Of a DNA stretch of 64,000 nt, positions 25,648 through 33,874 are shown one piece after another; within the stretch, counting starts at the first letter, position 1, and every line of letters begins with the position of its first letter. Below the pieces are notes generated by a model, which saw only the letters and a program-made list of their open reading frames with translations, searched no databases and was not told the DNA's origin. This DNA is from 630D-37 sp037478835 (GTDB taxonomy: Bacteria > Chloroflexota > Anaerolineae > Anaerolineales > Villigracilaceae): contig JBBFLV010000011.1 of the NCBI GenBank assembly GCA_037478835.1, positions 37,667 to 101,666 on the forward strand, read 5' to 3'. Both the position numbers and the translations under genes were made by a program.

Positions 25648-26610
25648 ATGACGCTGGTGAGCATTATCACCCCCTCCTACAACCAAGCGGCTTATCTCGA
25701 ACAAACCTTGCACTCGGTGCTCGAACAGGACTATGCTCCGATCGAGTACATAGTAGTGGATGGTGGCTCAACCGATGGCTCGGTGGAAATTCTGCAGCGT
25801 TATGCGTCGCGTCTGAGCTGGTGGGTTTCGGAAAAGGATCGGGGACAGGCCGATGCGATCAACAAAGGCTTTCAGCGGGCACGAGGCGAGATCGTCGCCT
25901 GGCTCAATTCGGATGATCTCTATCTCCCCGGCGCAGTGAAAGCGGCTGTTCAAGCGTTGGAGGCGCACCCTCAGGCCGCCTTCGTTTACGGAGACATCCT
26001 CTCGATTGATGAACAGGGCCGAGTTTTTAACCACCAGCGATTCCGCCCTCTCACCCTGCAGGATTTGCTTTGCTTCCACATCATCGGCCAGCCGGCCGTC
26101 TTTATACGGCGCAAGGCCTTGGAGCAGGCCGGCCTGCTCGATCTTTCGTATCATTACCTGCTCGATCATCACTTGTGGATCCGCTTGGCGCAGGTCGGCG
26201 AAATCGTCTACGTCCCTCAAACCTGGGCGGCGGCGCGCTATCATCCCCAGGCCAAGAATCGGCGCCAAGCACTCGCCTTTGGCGAAGAGGCCTTCCGCAT
26301 TCTACGCTGGGCGGAGGCACAACCATCCCTTCAGCCTGTACTCCGCCCGATTCGTCGTCGAGCGCGTGCCGGTGCCTTCTTCCTTCAAGCGCGCTACCTG
26401 CGCGATGGCGGGCAACCCTGGGCGGCTTTGCGTTCCTGGGCACGCGCACTGATTCTTTATCCCCCATCGTTGCCCCGTTATCTACCGCTCACCGTTTCCC
26501 TTTGGCTCTCGGCGCTGGGCATGGAGCGCCTGCGGCATTTTTTCCTTCTCTGGCGTGAAAGGAGGATACGATATGAACGAAATACAGGAATATCGGCAAG
26601 GACTTCTTGA
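25648..26610 (+). CDS. Family 2 glycosyltransferase (paralogue A)
   Basis: A 320-residue GT-A glycosyltransferase. 'SIITPSYNQAAYLEQTL' starts the fold, 'VVDGGSTDGS' binds the nucleotide, 'DRGQADAINKGF' and 'WLNSDDLY' complete the donor site. It would transfer a sugar from an NDP donor onto a growing surface glycan or lipid carrier. The C-terminal 100 residues are basic and may sit at the membrane. The end overlaps the next gene's start by 38 bp. A close paralogue is at 30277. Confidence 0.9.
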   Translation: MTLVSIITPSYNQAAYLEQTLHSVLEQDYAPIEYIVVDGGSTDGSVEILQRYASRLSWWVSEKDRGQADAINKGFQRARGEIVAWLNSDDLYLPGAVKAAVQALEAHPQAAFVYGDILSIDEQGRVFNHQRFRPLTLQDLLCFHIIGQPAVFIRRKALEQAGLLDLSYHYLLDHHLWIRLAQVGEIVYVPQTWAAARYHPQAKNRRQALAFGEEAFRILRWAEAQPSLQPVLRPIRRRARAGAFFLQARYLRDGGQPWAALRSWARALILYPPSLPRYLPLTVSLWLSALGMERLRHFFLLWRERRIRYERNTGISARTS

Positions 26611-27037
26611 AACTCTCCTCGAAACGGCACGTGCCTTTACCCAGGATTGCCGTCAGGGAGATGCTTTCGTGCCCATCGAAAGTGGCGGTTGGAACGCGCA
26701 TCAGATCGCCGCACACGTGCGCGATGTCCAGCGTCACGTCTACGGCATGCGCATTCGCCGTACCGCTGCAGAAGAAGATCCCCTCTTCAACAACTTCGAT
26801 GCCGATGCCTGGATGGCCGAACATTATCGCGCCGATGAACCGCTGGAGCTCATCCTGGCCGAAATTGAGAGCGATGTCGAGGAGTTGGTCGCCTGGCTGC
26901 GCACCTTGCCGGAAACGGCCTGGAGTCGCGTCTCCCGGCATGAAACCCAAGGTCGCAACCTGACCCTGCAGCATTGGGTCGAGCGCTCCTTGGCGCACCT
27001 CAAAGAGCACCTGGAAACCCTTAGGAGGCGGTCATGA
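26573..27037 (+). CDS. DinB-like/maleylpyruvate-isomerase-type helical protein
   Basis: A 154-residue four-helix protein of the DinB superfamily. 'GGWNAHQIAAHVRDVQRH' and a C-terminal 'SLAHLKEH' provide the three His typically binding a metal. The start at 26573 has GGAGG seven bases upstream; the frame extends further upstream into the GT2 gene without such a site. Enzymes of this group use mycothiol, bacillithiol or similar thiols, but the reaction here is unknown. Stop overlaps the peptidase start (ATGA). Confidence 0.78.
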   Translation: MNEIQEYRQGLLETLLETARAFTQDCRQGDAFVPIESGGWNAHQIAAHVRDVQRHVYGMRIRRTAAEEDPLFNNFDADAWMAEHYRADEPLELILAEIESDVEELVAWLRTLPETAWSRVSRHETQGRNLTLQHWVERSLAHLKEHLETLRRRS

Positions 27038-28380
27038 GATTCCGATTCATAAGTCTTGTCCTTGTCCTTCTGCTGCTTTGGCCGCACCCGGCCCAGGCGG
27101 CGGCGAACGTCATCGAAAACCGCGCCGAGATCGATTTTCCGAACACGCTGACGTTTAAGCTTACCCTCGAACACACCACTTCCATCACTTCCCTGGTGCT
27201 GGAATACGGGGATATGCAGCAAACATGCGGAGAGGTCATTGCCCGTGCCTTCCCGGAATTCAACCCCGGTAAGAAACTTTCGGTCTCCTGGTCGTGGGAT
27301 ATGCGTCAGAGCGGCTCGATCCCGCCCGGTGCGCAGATCTGGTGGCAATGGCGCTATAAGGATGCCCAGGGCAATGAATTTACCACCGAGCGCCAGACCG
27401 TCACCTGGCTGGATGACATCCATCCCTGGAAGAGCCTCTCGCAGGGATTGCTTACCGTCCACTGGTATCGGGGAGATGATGCCTTCGCCCGTGACCTGCT
27501 GGCCGCCGGGCAGGAAGGTCTCAAACGCCTGGAAGCCGCCGGCCTCAAGGCCGATACCCCGATTGACATTTATGTCTACGGCTCGTATGACGACCTGCGC
27601 GATGCCGTGCTCTACGAACCCTCTTGGACCGGCGGTCAGGCCTTCCCGGAATATAGCATCGTCATCATCGGCATCTCTCCGAGCAACCTGGATTGGGGGC
27701 GCACGGCCACCATCCACGAGATCACCCATGTCGTGGCCGGCCACTTCACCTTCTCCTGCCTGAGCGATCTGCCCACCTGGCTGGTGGAGGGATTGGCCAC
27801 CTATTCCGAAGGCGAACTGGACCCCTCCTCGCAGCGGCAGCTGGAAAATGCCATCCGTAACAATACCCTCCTCACCTTACGCTCCCTCAGCAGCGCCTTT
27901 TCCGAAGAGGCCGATCGCGCCAATCTCTCCTACAGCCAATCCTACAGCGTCGTCAAGTTCTTGGTGGATACCTATGGCCAGGAGAAAATGAATCAGCTGC
28001 TCGTTGCCCTGCGTAATGGGGAGAATATCGATAGCGCCTTGCTTCAGGTCTATGGCTTCGATGTAGACGGGCTTGAGGAGGCCTGGCGCAAAGCCATCGG
28101 CGCCGCTCCGGCCTCTCCCCAGGCCAAACCGACCGCCCAACCCACGCCCACGCCTGTCCCTACCATTCGTCCCATCTCCGGCGCTCCGGTGGTCGCCGAT
28201 ACTCCCACCCCCGTTCCCACTTCGGTCATCGTGGAGCCTCCCGTTCCCACCGAAGCCCCCACCCAGGCACCTTTTGTTTGGACTACGATCTTGCTCATCC
28301 TGAGCTGTTGCATCCTCATTTTTGCCATCGGTGTTCTGGTGTTGCTCCTCGTTGTTTCCCGGCGTTCAAAAGGAGGATAA
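27034..28380 (+). CDS. Secreted/membrane MA-type zinc metallopeptidase
   Basis: A 448-residue protein with a signal peptide (1-22), an N-terminal beta-rich region, and 'HEITH' at residues 228-232 followed by 'PTWLVEGLATY', which supplies the third ligand Glu as in gluzincins of peptidase clan MA. A Pro/Thr-rich stretch then leads to a C-terminal membrane helix (about 415-440) and a basic tail, so the catalytic part is outside the cell, anchored at its C-terminus. Translationally coupled to the DinB-like gene. Confidence 0.86.
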   Translation: MRFRFISLVLVLLLLWPHPAQAAANVIENRAEIDFPNTLTFKLTLEHTTSITSLVLEYGDMQQTCGEVIARAFPEFNPGKKLSVSWSWDMRQSGSIPPGAQIWWQWRYKDAQGNEFTTERQTVTWLDDIHPWKSLSQGLLTVHWYRGDDAFARDLLAAGQEGLKRLEAAGLKADTPIDIYVYGSYDDLRDAVLYEPSWTGGQAFPEYSIVIIGISPSNLDWGRTATIHEITHVVAGHFTFSCLSDLPTWLVEGLATYSEGELDPSSQRQLENAIRNNTLLTLRSLSSAFSEEADRANLSYSQSYSVVKFLVDTYGQEKMNQLLVALRNGENIDSALLQVYGFDVDGLEEAWRKAIGAAPASPQAKPTAQPTPTPVPTIRPISGAPVVADTPTPVPTSVIVEPPVPTEAPTQAPFVWTTILLILSCCILIFAIGVLVLLLVVSRRSKGG

Positions 28381-28381
28381 G

Positions 28382-29995
28382 ATGATGAGAAGAACGAACC
28401 GCGTGCCGGCCCTGATCTTGTTGCTGGTCCTGAGCTTGGTCCTTTCCTGGGCTTCGCCGCGTGCGGCTCAGGCTGGACCTGAGCTCCAGATCCCGCTCAA
28501 CCAAGCGTTGGTGCTGGAAGGAAGCGAGACGACCAATCCGCGCGAATACGACCCGGCCACGACGCATGGCTCCGGCGATAAGCGCGTCTTCAGCGGTCTC
28601 GTAGCGCTCGATCCTAACCTGAACCTGATCCCCGATCTCGCCGAACGCTGGGAGCTCAGCCCGGATGGCACCGTCTACACCTTCTACCTGCGCAAAAATG
28701 CTCGTTTCCACGATGGTCGCCCGGTGACCGTGCAGGATGTGATCTATTCCTGGGAACGCGCTGCCGATCCCAAATTGGCTTCCGATACCGTGCTGACCTA
28801 CTTAGGGGATATTGTCGGCGTGCGGGATAAGTACAACGGTCGGGCGAAGAACATCAGCGGCCTGAAGGCGCTGGATGATTACACCCTCCAGGTCACGATC
28901 GATGCACCCAAACCCTATTTCCTCCTCAAGCTCACCTACCCGACTGCTTTCATCGTAGATAAAAAGAACGTCGAATCCGGTCGCACCTGGTATCGTCAAC
29001 CCAACGGCACCGGCCCGTATAAGATTATCGAATGGAAGCCCTTCCAGCGCATTGTCTATCAGGCCAATCCCGATTTTTATCTCGGCAAGCCGTCCATTCC
29101 GTATATCGTCATTAACCTGTATAGCGGCATCGGCTTCCGCCTATATGAATCGGGCGAAGTGGATATTGCCTCTGTCTCGCTCTACGCGGTGGATCGCTTC
29201 CTGGACCCCACCGAACCGCTGCATCGTGAATTGCGGAGCGCGGTTAGCCTGTGCACCGGCTACGTAGTCTTCGATGTCAATCGTCCGCCGTTTGACGATG
29301 TCAATGTGCGCAAAGCCTTCAGCATGGCCTTCGATCGAGAAAAGTTCGTCCAGGTGGTCATGCGCGGCCATGCTGTGCCGGCGCGCGGCCTCTATCCGCC
29401 GGCGCTGCCCGGCTATAACCCGAATCTGCGCCCGCTTCCCTATGACCCCGAACAGGCGCGGCAATTGCTCAAGCAGTCGAAATACGGCGGTCCCGAAGGT
29501 CTGCCACCGATCGTTTTCACCGATGCCGGCTACGGCACCTCGATCGGCCTCGATGTTTCGGCCATGGCGGAGATGTGGCAGCGCAACCTGGGTGTGAAGA
29601 TCACCGTGGAAAATATCGAACCGAATTTCTACTACGATCAGATTTACTCCGGTCAGCATAGTGGACAAATGTACAGCACCGGCTGGTGTGCCGATTATCC
29701 CGATCCGGAAAACTTTGCCGATGTGCTTTTCCACACCGGCTCGCCGCAGAACAACGGCCACTATAGCAACCCGGAGCTGGATCGGCTCCTCGAGCAGGCG
29801 CGCACCGAGCGCGATGTCAACCGACGCATTGCCATGTATCAGCAGGCCGAACAGATGATCGTAGACGATGCCCCGGTGCTCTTCACCGTCCACTGGATCG
29901 ATTATGTGCTCGTCAAGCCGTATGTCAAAGGCTACGTGCTGACCCCGATCGACATCTCTCTCGAACGGTACCTCTGGTTGGATGGAAAACGCTAA
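28382..29995 (+). CDS. ABC transporter substrate-binding protein, family 5 (peptide/nickel type)
   Basis: A 537-residue SBP_bac_5 protein. Signal peptide ('LILLLVLSLVLSWASPRAAQA'-like, cleaved near residue 30), then 'TTHGSGDKRVFSGLVALD', 'WELSPDGTVYTFYLRKNARF' and 'PNGTGPYKIIEW', standard for oligopeptide/dipeptide binders. AAAAGGAGG precedes ATG 28382, one base after the peptidase stop. No permease or ATPase gene is adjacent, so it is an orphan binder or shares a remote transporter. The lipobox Cys usual in monoderms is absent. Confidence 0.9.
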   Translation: MMRRTNRVPALILLLVLSLVLSWASPRAAQAGPELQIPLNQALVLEGSETTNPREYDPATTHGSGDKRVFSGLVALDPNLNLIPDLAERWELSPDGTVYTFYLRKNARFHDGRPVTVQDVIYSWERAADPKLASDTVLTYLGDIVGVRDKYNGRAKNISGLKALDDYTLQVTIDAPKPYFLLKLTYPTAFIVDKKNVESGRTWYRQPNGTGPYKIIEWKPFQRIVYQANPDFYLGKPSIPYIVINLYSGIGFRLYESGEVDIASVSLYAVDRFLDPTEPLHRELRSAVSLCTGYVVFDVNRPPFDDVNVRKAFSMAFDREKFVQVVMRGHAVPARGLYPPALPGYNPNLRPLPYDPEQARQLLKQSKYGGPEGLPPIVFTDAGYGTSIGLDVSAMAEMWQRNLGVKITVENIEPNFYYDQIYSGQHSGQMYSTGWCADYPDPENFADVLFHTGSPQNNGHYSNPELDRLLEQARTERDVNRRIAMYQQAEQMIVDDAPVLFTVHWIDYVLVKPYVKGYVLTPIDISLERYLWLDGKR

Positions 29996-30240
29996 GGTAG
30001 ACCTTCGCCAGGGCCTGCTCCTGCTCCTGTTGCTGCTGACCGGCTGGCTCATCCGCCTCTACGATCTGGATGACCCGCCGCTGGATTTTCACCCCACCCG
30101 TCAGCTGTTCTCGGCGCTCAAGGCGCGCGGTATATTACGCCGCGCATCCCGGCCTTCTGCTACCCTGGCAGGAGTTTACCCTTTTCGTCGCCGGGTGCTA
30201 CGGGCCTCTTTCAATCCCTACCGCCGCTTGTTGAAAGGGA
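29982..30240 (+). pseudogene. Remnant of a family 39/ArnT-like membrane glycosyltransferase
   Basis: The frame starts inside the SBP 3' end (ATG 29982) and encodes 'LLLLLLTGWLIRLYDLDDPPLDFH', the typical first helix and first luminal loop of PMT/ArnT-type mannosyl/arabinosyl transferases. Around 30125-30130 the reading frame shifts: the other frame continues 'VYYAAHPGLLLPWQEFTLF', as expected for the family, then stops at about 30240. Only about 80 of more than 450 residues remain, so it is a 5' fragment broken by a frameshift and truncation next to the GT2 gene. Confidence 0.65.
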
Positions 30241-30276
30241 TTGGATATCGAATCTGCTTGCTTCAACCCTAGAGTT

Positions 30277-31077
30277 ATGGATACTTCCTGGCCGCTTGTT
30301 TCGATCGTCACTCCCTCGTATAATCAGGCGCAGTTCCTGGAGGCCACCATTCGTTCGGTGCTTTCCCAGGATTATCCTCGCCTGGAATATATCATCGTAG
30401 ATGGTGGCTCCACGGATGGTAGTCTGGAGATCATTCGGAAGTATGCCGACCGTTTGGCCTGGTGGGTCTCAGAACCCGATCGCGGCCAGACGGATGCGAT
30501 CAACAAGGGCTTTGCCCATGCCCATGGCGAAATCTTTGCCTGGCTGAATTCGGATGATACCTATGAGCCAGGCGCGGTACGAGCCGCGGTGCGATTCCTC
30601 TTGGATCACCCTCAGGTTGGGCTGGTCTACGGGGATGCCAATTTTATTGACGAGGAAGGACGCGTGATCGGCAAATTCGACGCTCGTCAAACCGACTATC
30701 GCCGACTGCGACGCGGCTACGTGCACATTCCTCAACAGGCGGCGTTTTTCCGCGCTTCGCTTTGGCATCAGGTGGGGCCGCTTGATCCCTCTTTCTACTT
30801 TGCGATGGATTACGATCTCTGGGTGCGCATTGCCGCCCGCGCACCGATTGTCTACGTGCCGCAAACCTGGGCCAACTTTCGCCTCCACCTACGCGGCAAA
30901 ACCCTGGTAGCCGATGATCGCTGCTGGCCGGAGATGCTCCGTGTGCACTTTCGCGAAGGCGGCTCTCTCTTCTCGTGGATCGTGGCAAAGTATCTGGTCC
31001 GCCGTGCCATTGCTCCCTTCTGGAACTGGCGCCGACGGCGAATGATCTTGCGTGCGGCAAAATCGCTGAGGGCATAA
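30277..31077 (+). CDS. Family 2 glycosyltransferase (paralogue B)
   Basis: A 266-residue GT-A glycosyltransferase highly similar to the gene at 25648: 'SIVTPSYNQAQFLEATI', 'IVDGGSTDGS', 'DRGQTDAINKGF', 'WLNSDDTY'. Start at ATG 30277 begins right before the conserved core; an upstream ATG at 30241 would start inside the decayed remnant. A basic C-terminus ('WRRRRMILRAAKSLRA') suggests membrane contact. Probably adds a sugar in the polysaccharide made by this cluster. Confidence 0.9.
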   Translation: MDTSWPLVSIVTPSYNQAQFLEATIRSVLSQDYPRLEYIIVDGGSTDGSLEIIRKYADRLAWWVSEPDRGQTDAINKGFAHAHGEIFAWLNSDDTYEPGAVRAAVRFLLDHPQVGLVYGDANFIDEEGRVIGKFDARQTDYRRLRRGYVHIPQQAAFFRASLWHQVGPLDPSFYFAMDYDLWVRIAARAPIVYVPQTWANFRLHLRGKTLVADDRCWPEMLRVHFREGGSLFSWIVAKYLVRRAIAPFWNWRRRRMILRAAKSLRA

Positions 31078-31083
31078 AAGACG

Positions 31084-31722
31084 ATGGTTTCTCCTCTTTT
31101 TCTTCCACCCTCTCTGGATGACCTGATCATCCTGTTGCGCGCCTGGCGCTTTTGGTTGGCAGCTTTCTTGCTTGGCGGCTTGCTTGGCCTGGCCTTCTAC
31201 GCGATGGCGCCGCTTCCGTATCGTGCCCGTGCCACGGTGCTGGTTGATTTCAACATGGAAAAGGCCTGGCCAACCGATACCGACCGCGAACAGTTTTATT
31301 ACCTCGAACGCGAAACGCGCAAACTGGAGGAGATCGCCTGGTCGGATGAAGTCCTTCGGCAGGTGGCCGAACGCGTGGAAGGCATGACCGTCGCCGAACT
31401 GCGCCGTGGCAAACTTCAACTGGGACAACCGGGCGAAGGGGGCTGGCATTTCTATGCTTATGATCCCCAACCGCAGCGCGCCACCCTCTTGGCTGCTGCT
31501 TGGGCCGAGGCCTTTGCGAATGCTGTGACCCAAGCGCTGGCGCAGGATAAAGGGCTGAATGCCTGGATTCAGGTACAGGTCACGCAGCGGGAAGGCTTGC
31601 CGTTAGAACGTCGTCCGTCGCTGGCCGTTTGCCTGCTTAGTGGCAGTCTTGGCCTGAGCTTTTTCGCCGCGCTGGCCGTTTCTTTCGTCGCTCCATGGCA
31701 TCCTTCCTCTCATCGCCGATGA
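31084..31722 (+). CDS. Wzz-like polysaccharide chain-length/co-polymerase protein
   Basis: A 212-residue protein with one membrane helix near each end (about 20-40 and 180-205) and an external domain between, the Wzz/capsular-biosynthesis layout. 'LDDLIILLRAWRFWLAAFL' and 'PYRARATVLVDF' match family N-termini. It lacks a fused tyrosine kinase. Six bases after the GT2 stop, and its own stop overlaps the next start, so it is part of the polysaccharide operon. Confidence 0.75.
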   Translation: MVSPLFLPPSLDDLIILLRAWRFWLAAFLLGGLLGLAFYAMAPLPYRARATVLVDFNMEKAWPTDTDREQFYYLERETRKLEEIAWSDEVLRQVAERVEGMTVAELRRGKLQLGQPGEGGWHFYAYDPQPQRATLLAAAWAEAFANAVTQALAQDKGLNAWIQVQVTQREGLPLERRPSLAVCLLSGSLGLSFFAALAVSFVAPWHPSSHRR

Positions 31723-33146
31723 ACCGCGCGCCCCTTTCCTTCCGCCTTTCCCGCCTGCTCTGGGCGGCCGTGCTGGTCACGTTGCCGGTGACCAACTTTC
31801 GCTATTTTCCCTTTCTTGGGGCGACGACTTACGTTCGCCCTTTGGCCGCTTATCCGCTTGCGCTTCTTCTGGTGGTGTTGTTCTGGCGCTGGTGGCGGGA
31901 ACGAGAACCCTTTCCCTGGCGCAATGCTCTTTGGCCGTTGGTGCTTTTTCTCTGCGCATGGGGGCTTTCGACGGCCTTTGGCGCCTGGCTCGATCCCTTG
32001 CCGTTGCGTGGCCAAGAATATGTTGAGCGTGCTCTGCGCGCCTGGGTGACTTTTGGTCTGGGGCTGGCCTTTTTCCTGGCTTCGATCTGGATGAATCAGG
32101 ATGAAGAGAGCTTGCGTTTCAGCCTGCGCTGGCTGATGGTGGGGCTGGTGGCCAATCTTCTTTGGAGCGCCGTGCAGATGATTGCGTTCTATACTCCTTT
32201 GATCTCCATTTCTACGATTCGTGAGTGGCAATTTTCCTTTTCCATGCGCGCCCCGCTGAAAACCGGCCGCGTGTCCGGCCTAACGATGGAGCCATCCTGG
32301 TTGGGAGCGCAGATGTTCAGCCTCTACCTGCCCTGGTTCTTTGCTGCCCTTTTTGATCGTTTTTCGCCCACCGGTCGGCGCGGATGGGATTTCCTGCTCG
32401 GCTTTTGCTCCGTCCTTGTGCTTTTTGCATCCTATTCGCGCAGTGGCATCTTGATCACCATCTTTACCTTTTTCCTCGCCGCGTTGATCACCGCGCGTGA
32501 AGCTCTTGGCAAAGGTTGGCGCTGGTTTTGGGATGGTTTTCGTGCAGGGAAAACGGCGCTTGGCATGCGGCTCCTTTTTCTTGCGCTGGTCGGTGTGGCA
32601 CTGATCGGCGCAGGGTTGTTCCTCGCCCGTCATCCTTATTTTGCCGCGCTGTGGAATGTGAGAGCAGAAAATCTCAGCGATTACCTCGTGAAGATCTACG
32701 CCGGCCCGCGTGCCGCTTATGCCCTCAGCGCTCTGGCGGCCTGGGAACGCTCGCCGATTCTGGGTGTGGGTGCCGGCGCAGCCGGTTTTTACATGTACCC
32801 TGCGTTGCCGGAATGGGTGATCACCTTTGTGCCGGAAATTGCCCGGCATCTCACCCCTCAAAGCGTGCTCTTTCCCAACCCGAAAAACCTGTATGCTCGC
32901 CTGCTGGCCGAAAGTGGCCTTTTGGGATTCGTTCTGTTTCTCGTCTTCTGGTTTCACTTTTTGGCGGATGTGCTTTCACTGGCACGGGGTTCGGCCTTTG
33001 GTCGTGCTGTGGCACGTGCCGCCGTTTTCTTCTTTATCGCCATCGCCCTGTACCACCTGACCCAAGATTCCCTGGCGCAGCCGAATCTTTGGATCCTTCC
33101 GGGAATGGTGGTAGGATTGACCCCTGCTGAAAGGAGACACACATGA
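31719..33146 (+). CDS. O-antigen ligase/polymerase-like membrane protein
   Basis: A 475-residue protein with about ten membrane helices and the Wzy_C-type loop region ('NLYARLLAESGLLGFVLFL' near the C-terminus, the usual GxxxxxLxEtGxxG-like signature). It would polymerise glycan repeats or ligate them to a carrier. The start at 31719 gives an ATGA overlap with the Wzz-like gene. A long charged external loop spans about 275-390. Confidence 0.82.
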   Translation: MNRAPLSFRLSRLLWAAVLVTLPVTNFRYFPFLGATTYVRPLAAYPLALLLVVLFWRWWREREPFPWRNALWPLVLFLCAWGLSTAFGAWLDPLPLRGQEYVERALRAWVTFGLGLAFFLASIWMNQDEESLRFSLRWLMVGLVANLLWSAVQMIAFYTPLISISTIREWQFSFSMRAPLKTGRVSGLTMEPSWLGAQMFSLYLPWFFAALFDRFSPTGRRGWDFLLGFCSVLVLFASYSRSGILITIFTFFLAALITAREALGKGWRWFWDGFRAGKTALGMRLLFLALVGVALIGAGLFLARHPYFAALWNVRAENLSDYLVKIYAGPRAAYALSALAAWERSPILGVGAGAAGFYMYPALPEWVITFVPEIARHLTPQSVLFPNPKNLYARLLAESGLLGFVLFLVFWFHFLADVLSLARGSAFGRAVARAAVFFFIAIALYHLTQDSLAQPNLWILPGMVVGLTPAERRHT

Positions 33147-33874
33147 TTGTACTTGCTGTCGGAATGCCACGCGCCGGCTCTGGCTGGCACTATAATCTGA
33201 TTCATGATCTGATGCTCACTGCTGGTGCCACTGATGCTCGAGAAATCCGCCGACGTTATCATCTGCAATCTATTCTGACCGAGGTGAATTGTAACATTGG
33301 CGTTCTTTCTCCGCGTCGTCTGTTCTTGGTGAGCATTCCTGCTTTGCTTGGACATACCTTTGTTATCAAGGCCCACGCTGCACCGACTTCATCGGCCCGC
33401 ATTTTGAAGCGTATTGGCTTATTACGGATTGCTTATATCTATCGGGATCCACGGGACGCCATGCTTTCTGCCTGGGAATACGGTCAGCGTGCGTTGAGGC
33501 AAGGAAAGGTCAATGCTTTTTCCCACTTGAGAGATTTTGAAACCAGTTTGCAATTTATGCAACAATATGTGCAAATCGCTCTCCAGTGGTTGGCTGAAGC
33601 GGATGTTCTGTGTACACGATACGAAGATCTCCTTACGCGTTATGATGACGAAACCTCCCGCCTGGTAAATTTTTTCCATCTGGATATGGAAAATTCGGCC
33701 GTTCGGGAAGTTTTGGCGCGATATCATCCCGAACATGATGCCAGTGGAAAAACAGGCTTGCATTTCTACCGAGGCAAGATCGGGCGTTTTCGCCAGGCCT
33801 ATTCGGAAGAACAACAAGCGCGCATGCTCGAAGTATTTGGTGATTTTTTGAGAAAAAACCACTATGAGTTGTAA
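33143..33874 (+). CDS. Sulfotransferase-domain protein
   Basis: A 243-residue PAPS-dependent sulfotransferase-like protein. The 5'-phosphosulfate loop is 'GMPRAGSGWHYN' (7-18) and the 3'-phosphate motif is 'YIYRDPRDAMLSAWEY'. It may sulfate the polysaccharide made by the neighbours. GGAGA precedes the start, which overlaps the upstream stop (ATGA). By eye its codons are less G/C-rich than those of its neighbours, which may indicate more recent acquisition. Confidence 0.85.
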   Translation: MIVLAVGMPRAGSGWHYNLIHDLMLTAGATDAREIRRRYHLQSILTEVNCNIGVLSPRRLFLVSIPALLGHTFVIKAHAAPTSSARILKRIGLLRIAYIYRDPRDAMLSAWEYGQRALRQGKVNAFSHLRDFETSLQFMQQYVQIALQWLAEADVLCTRYEDLLTRYDDETSRLVNFFHLDMENSAVREVLARYHPEHDASGKTGLHFYRGKIGRFRQAYSEEQQARMLEVFGDFLRKNHYEL

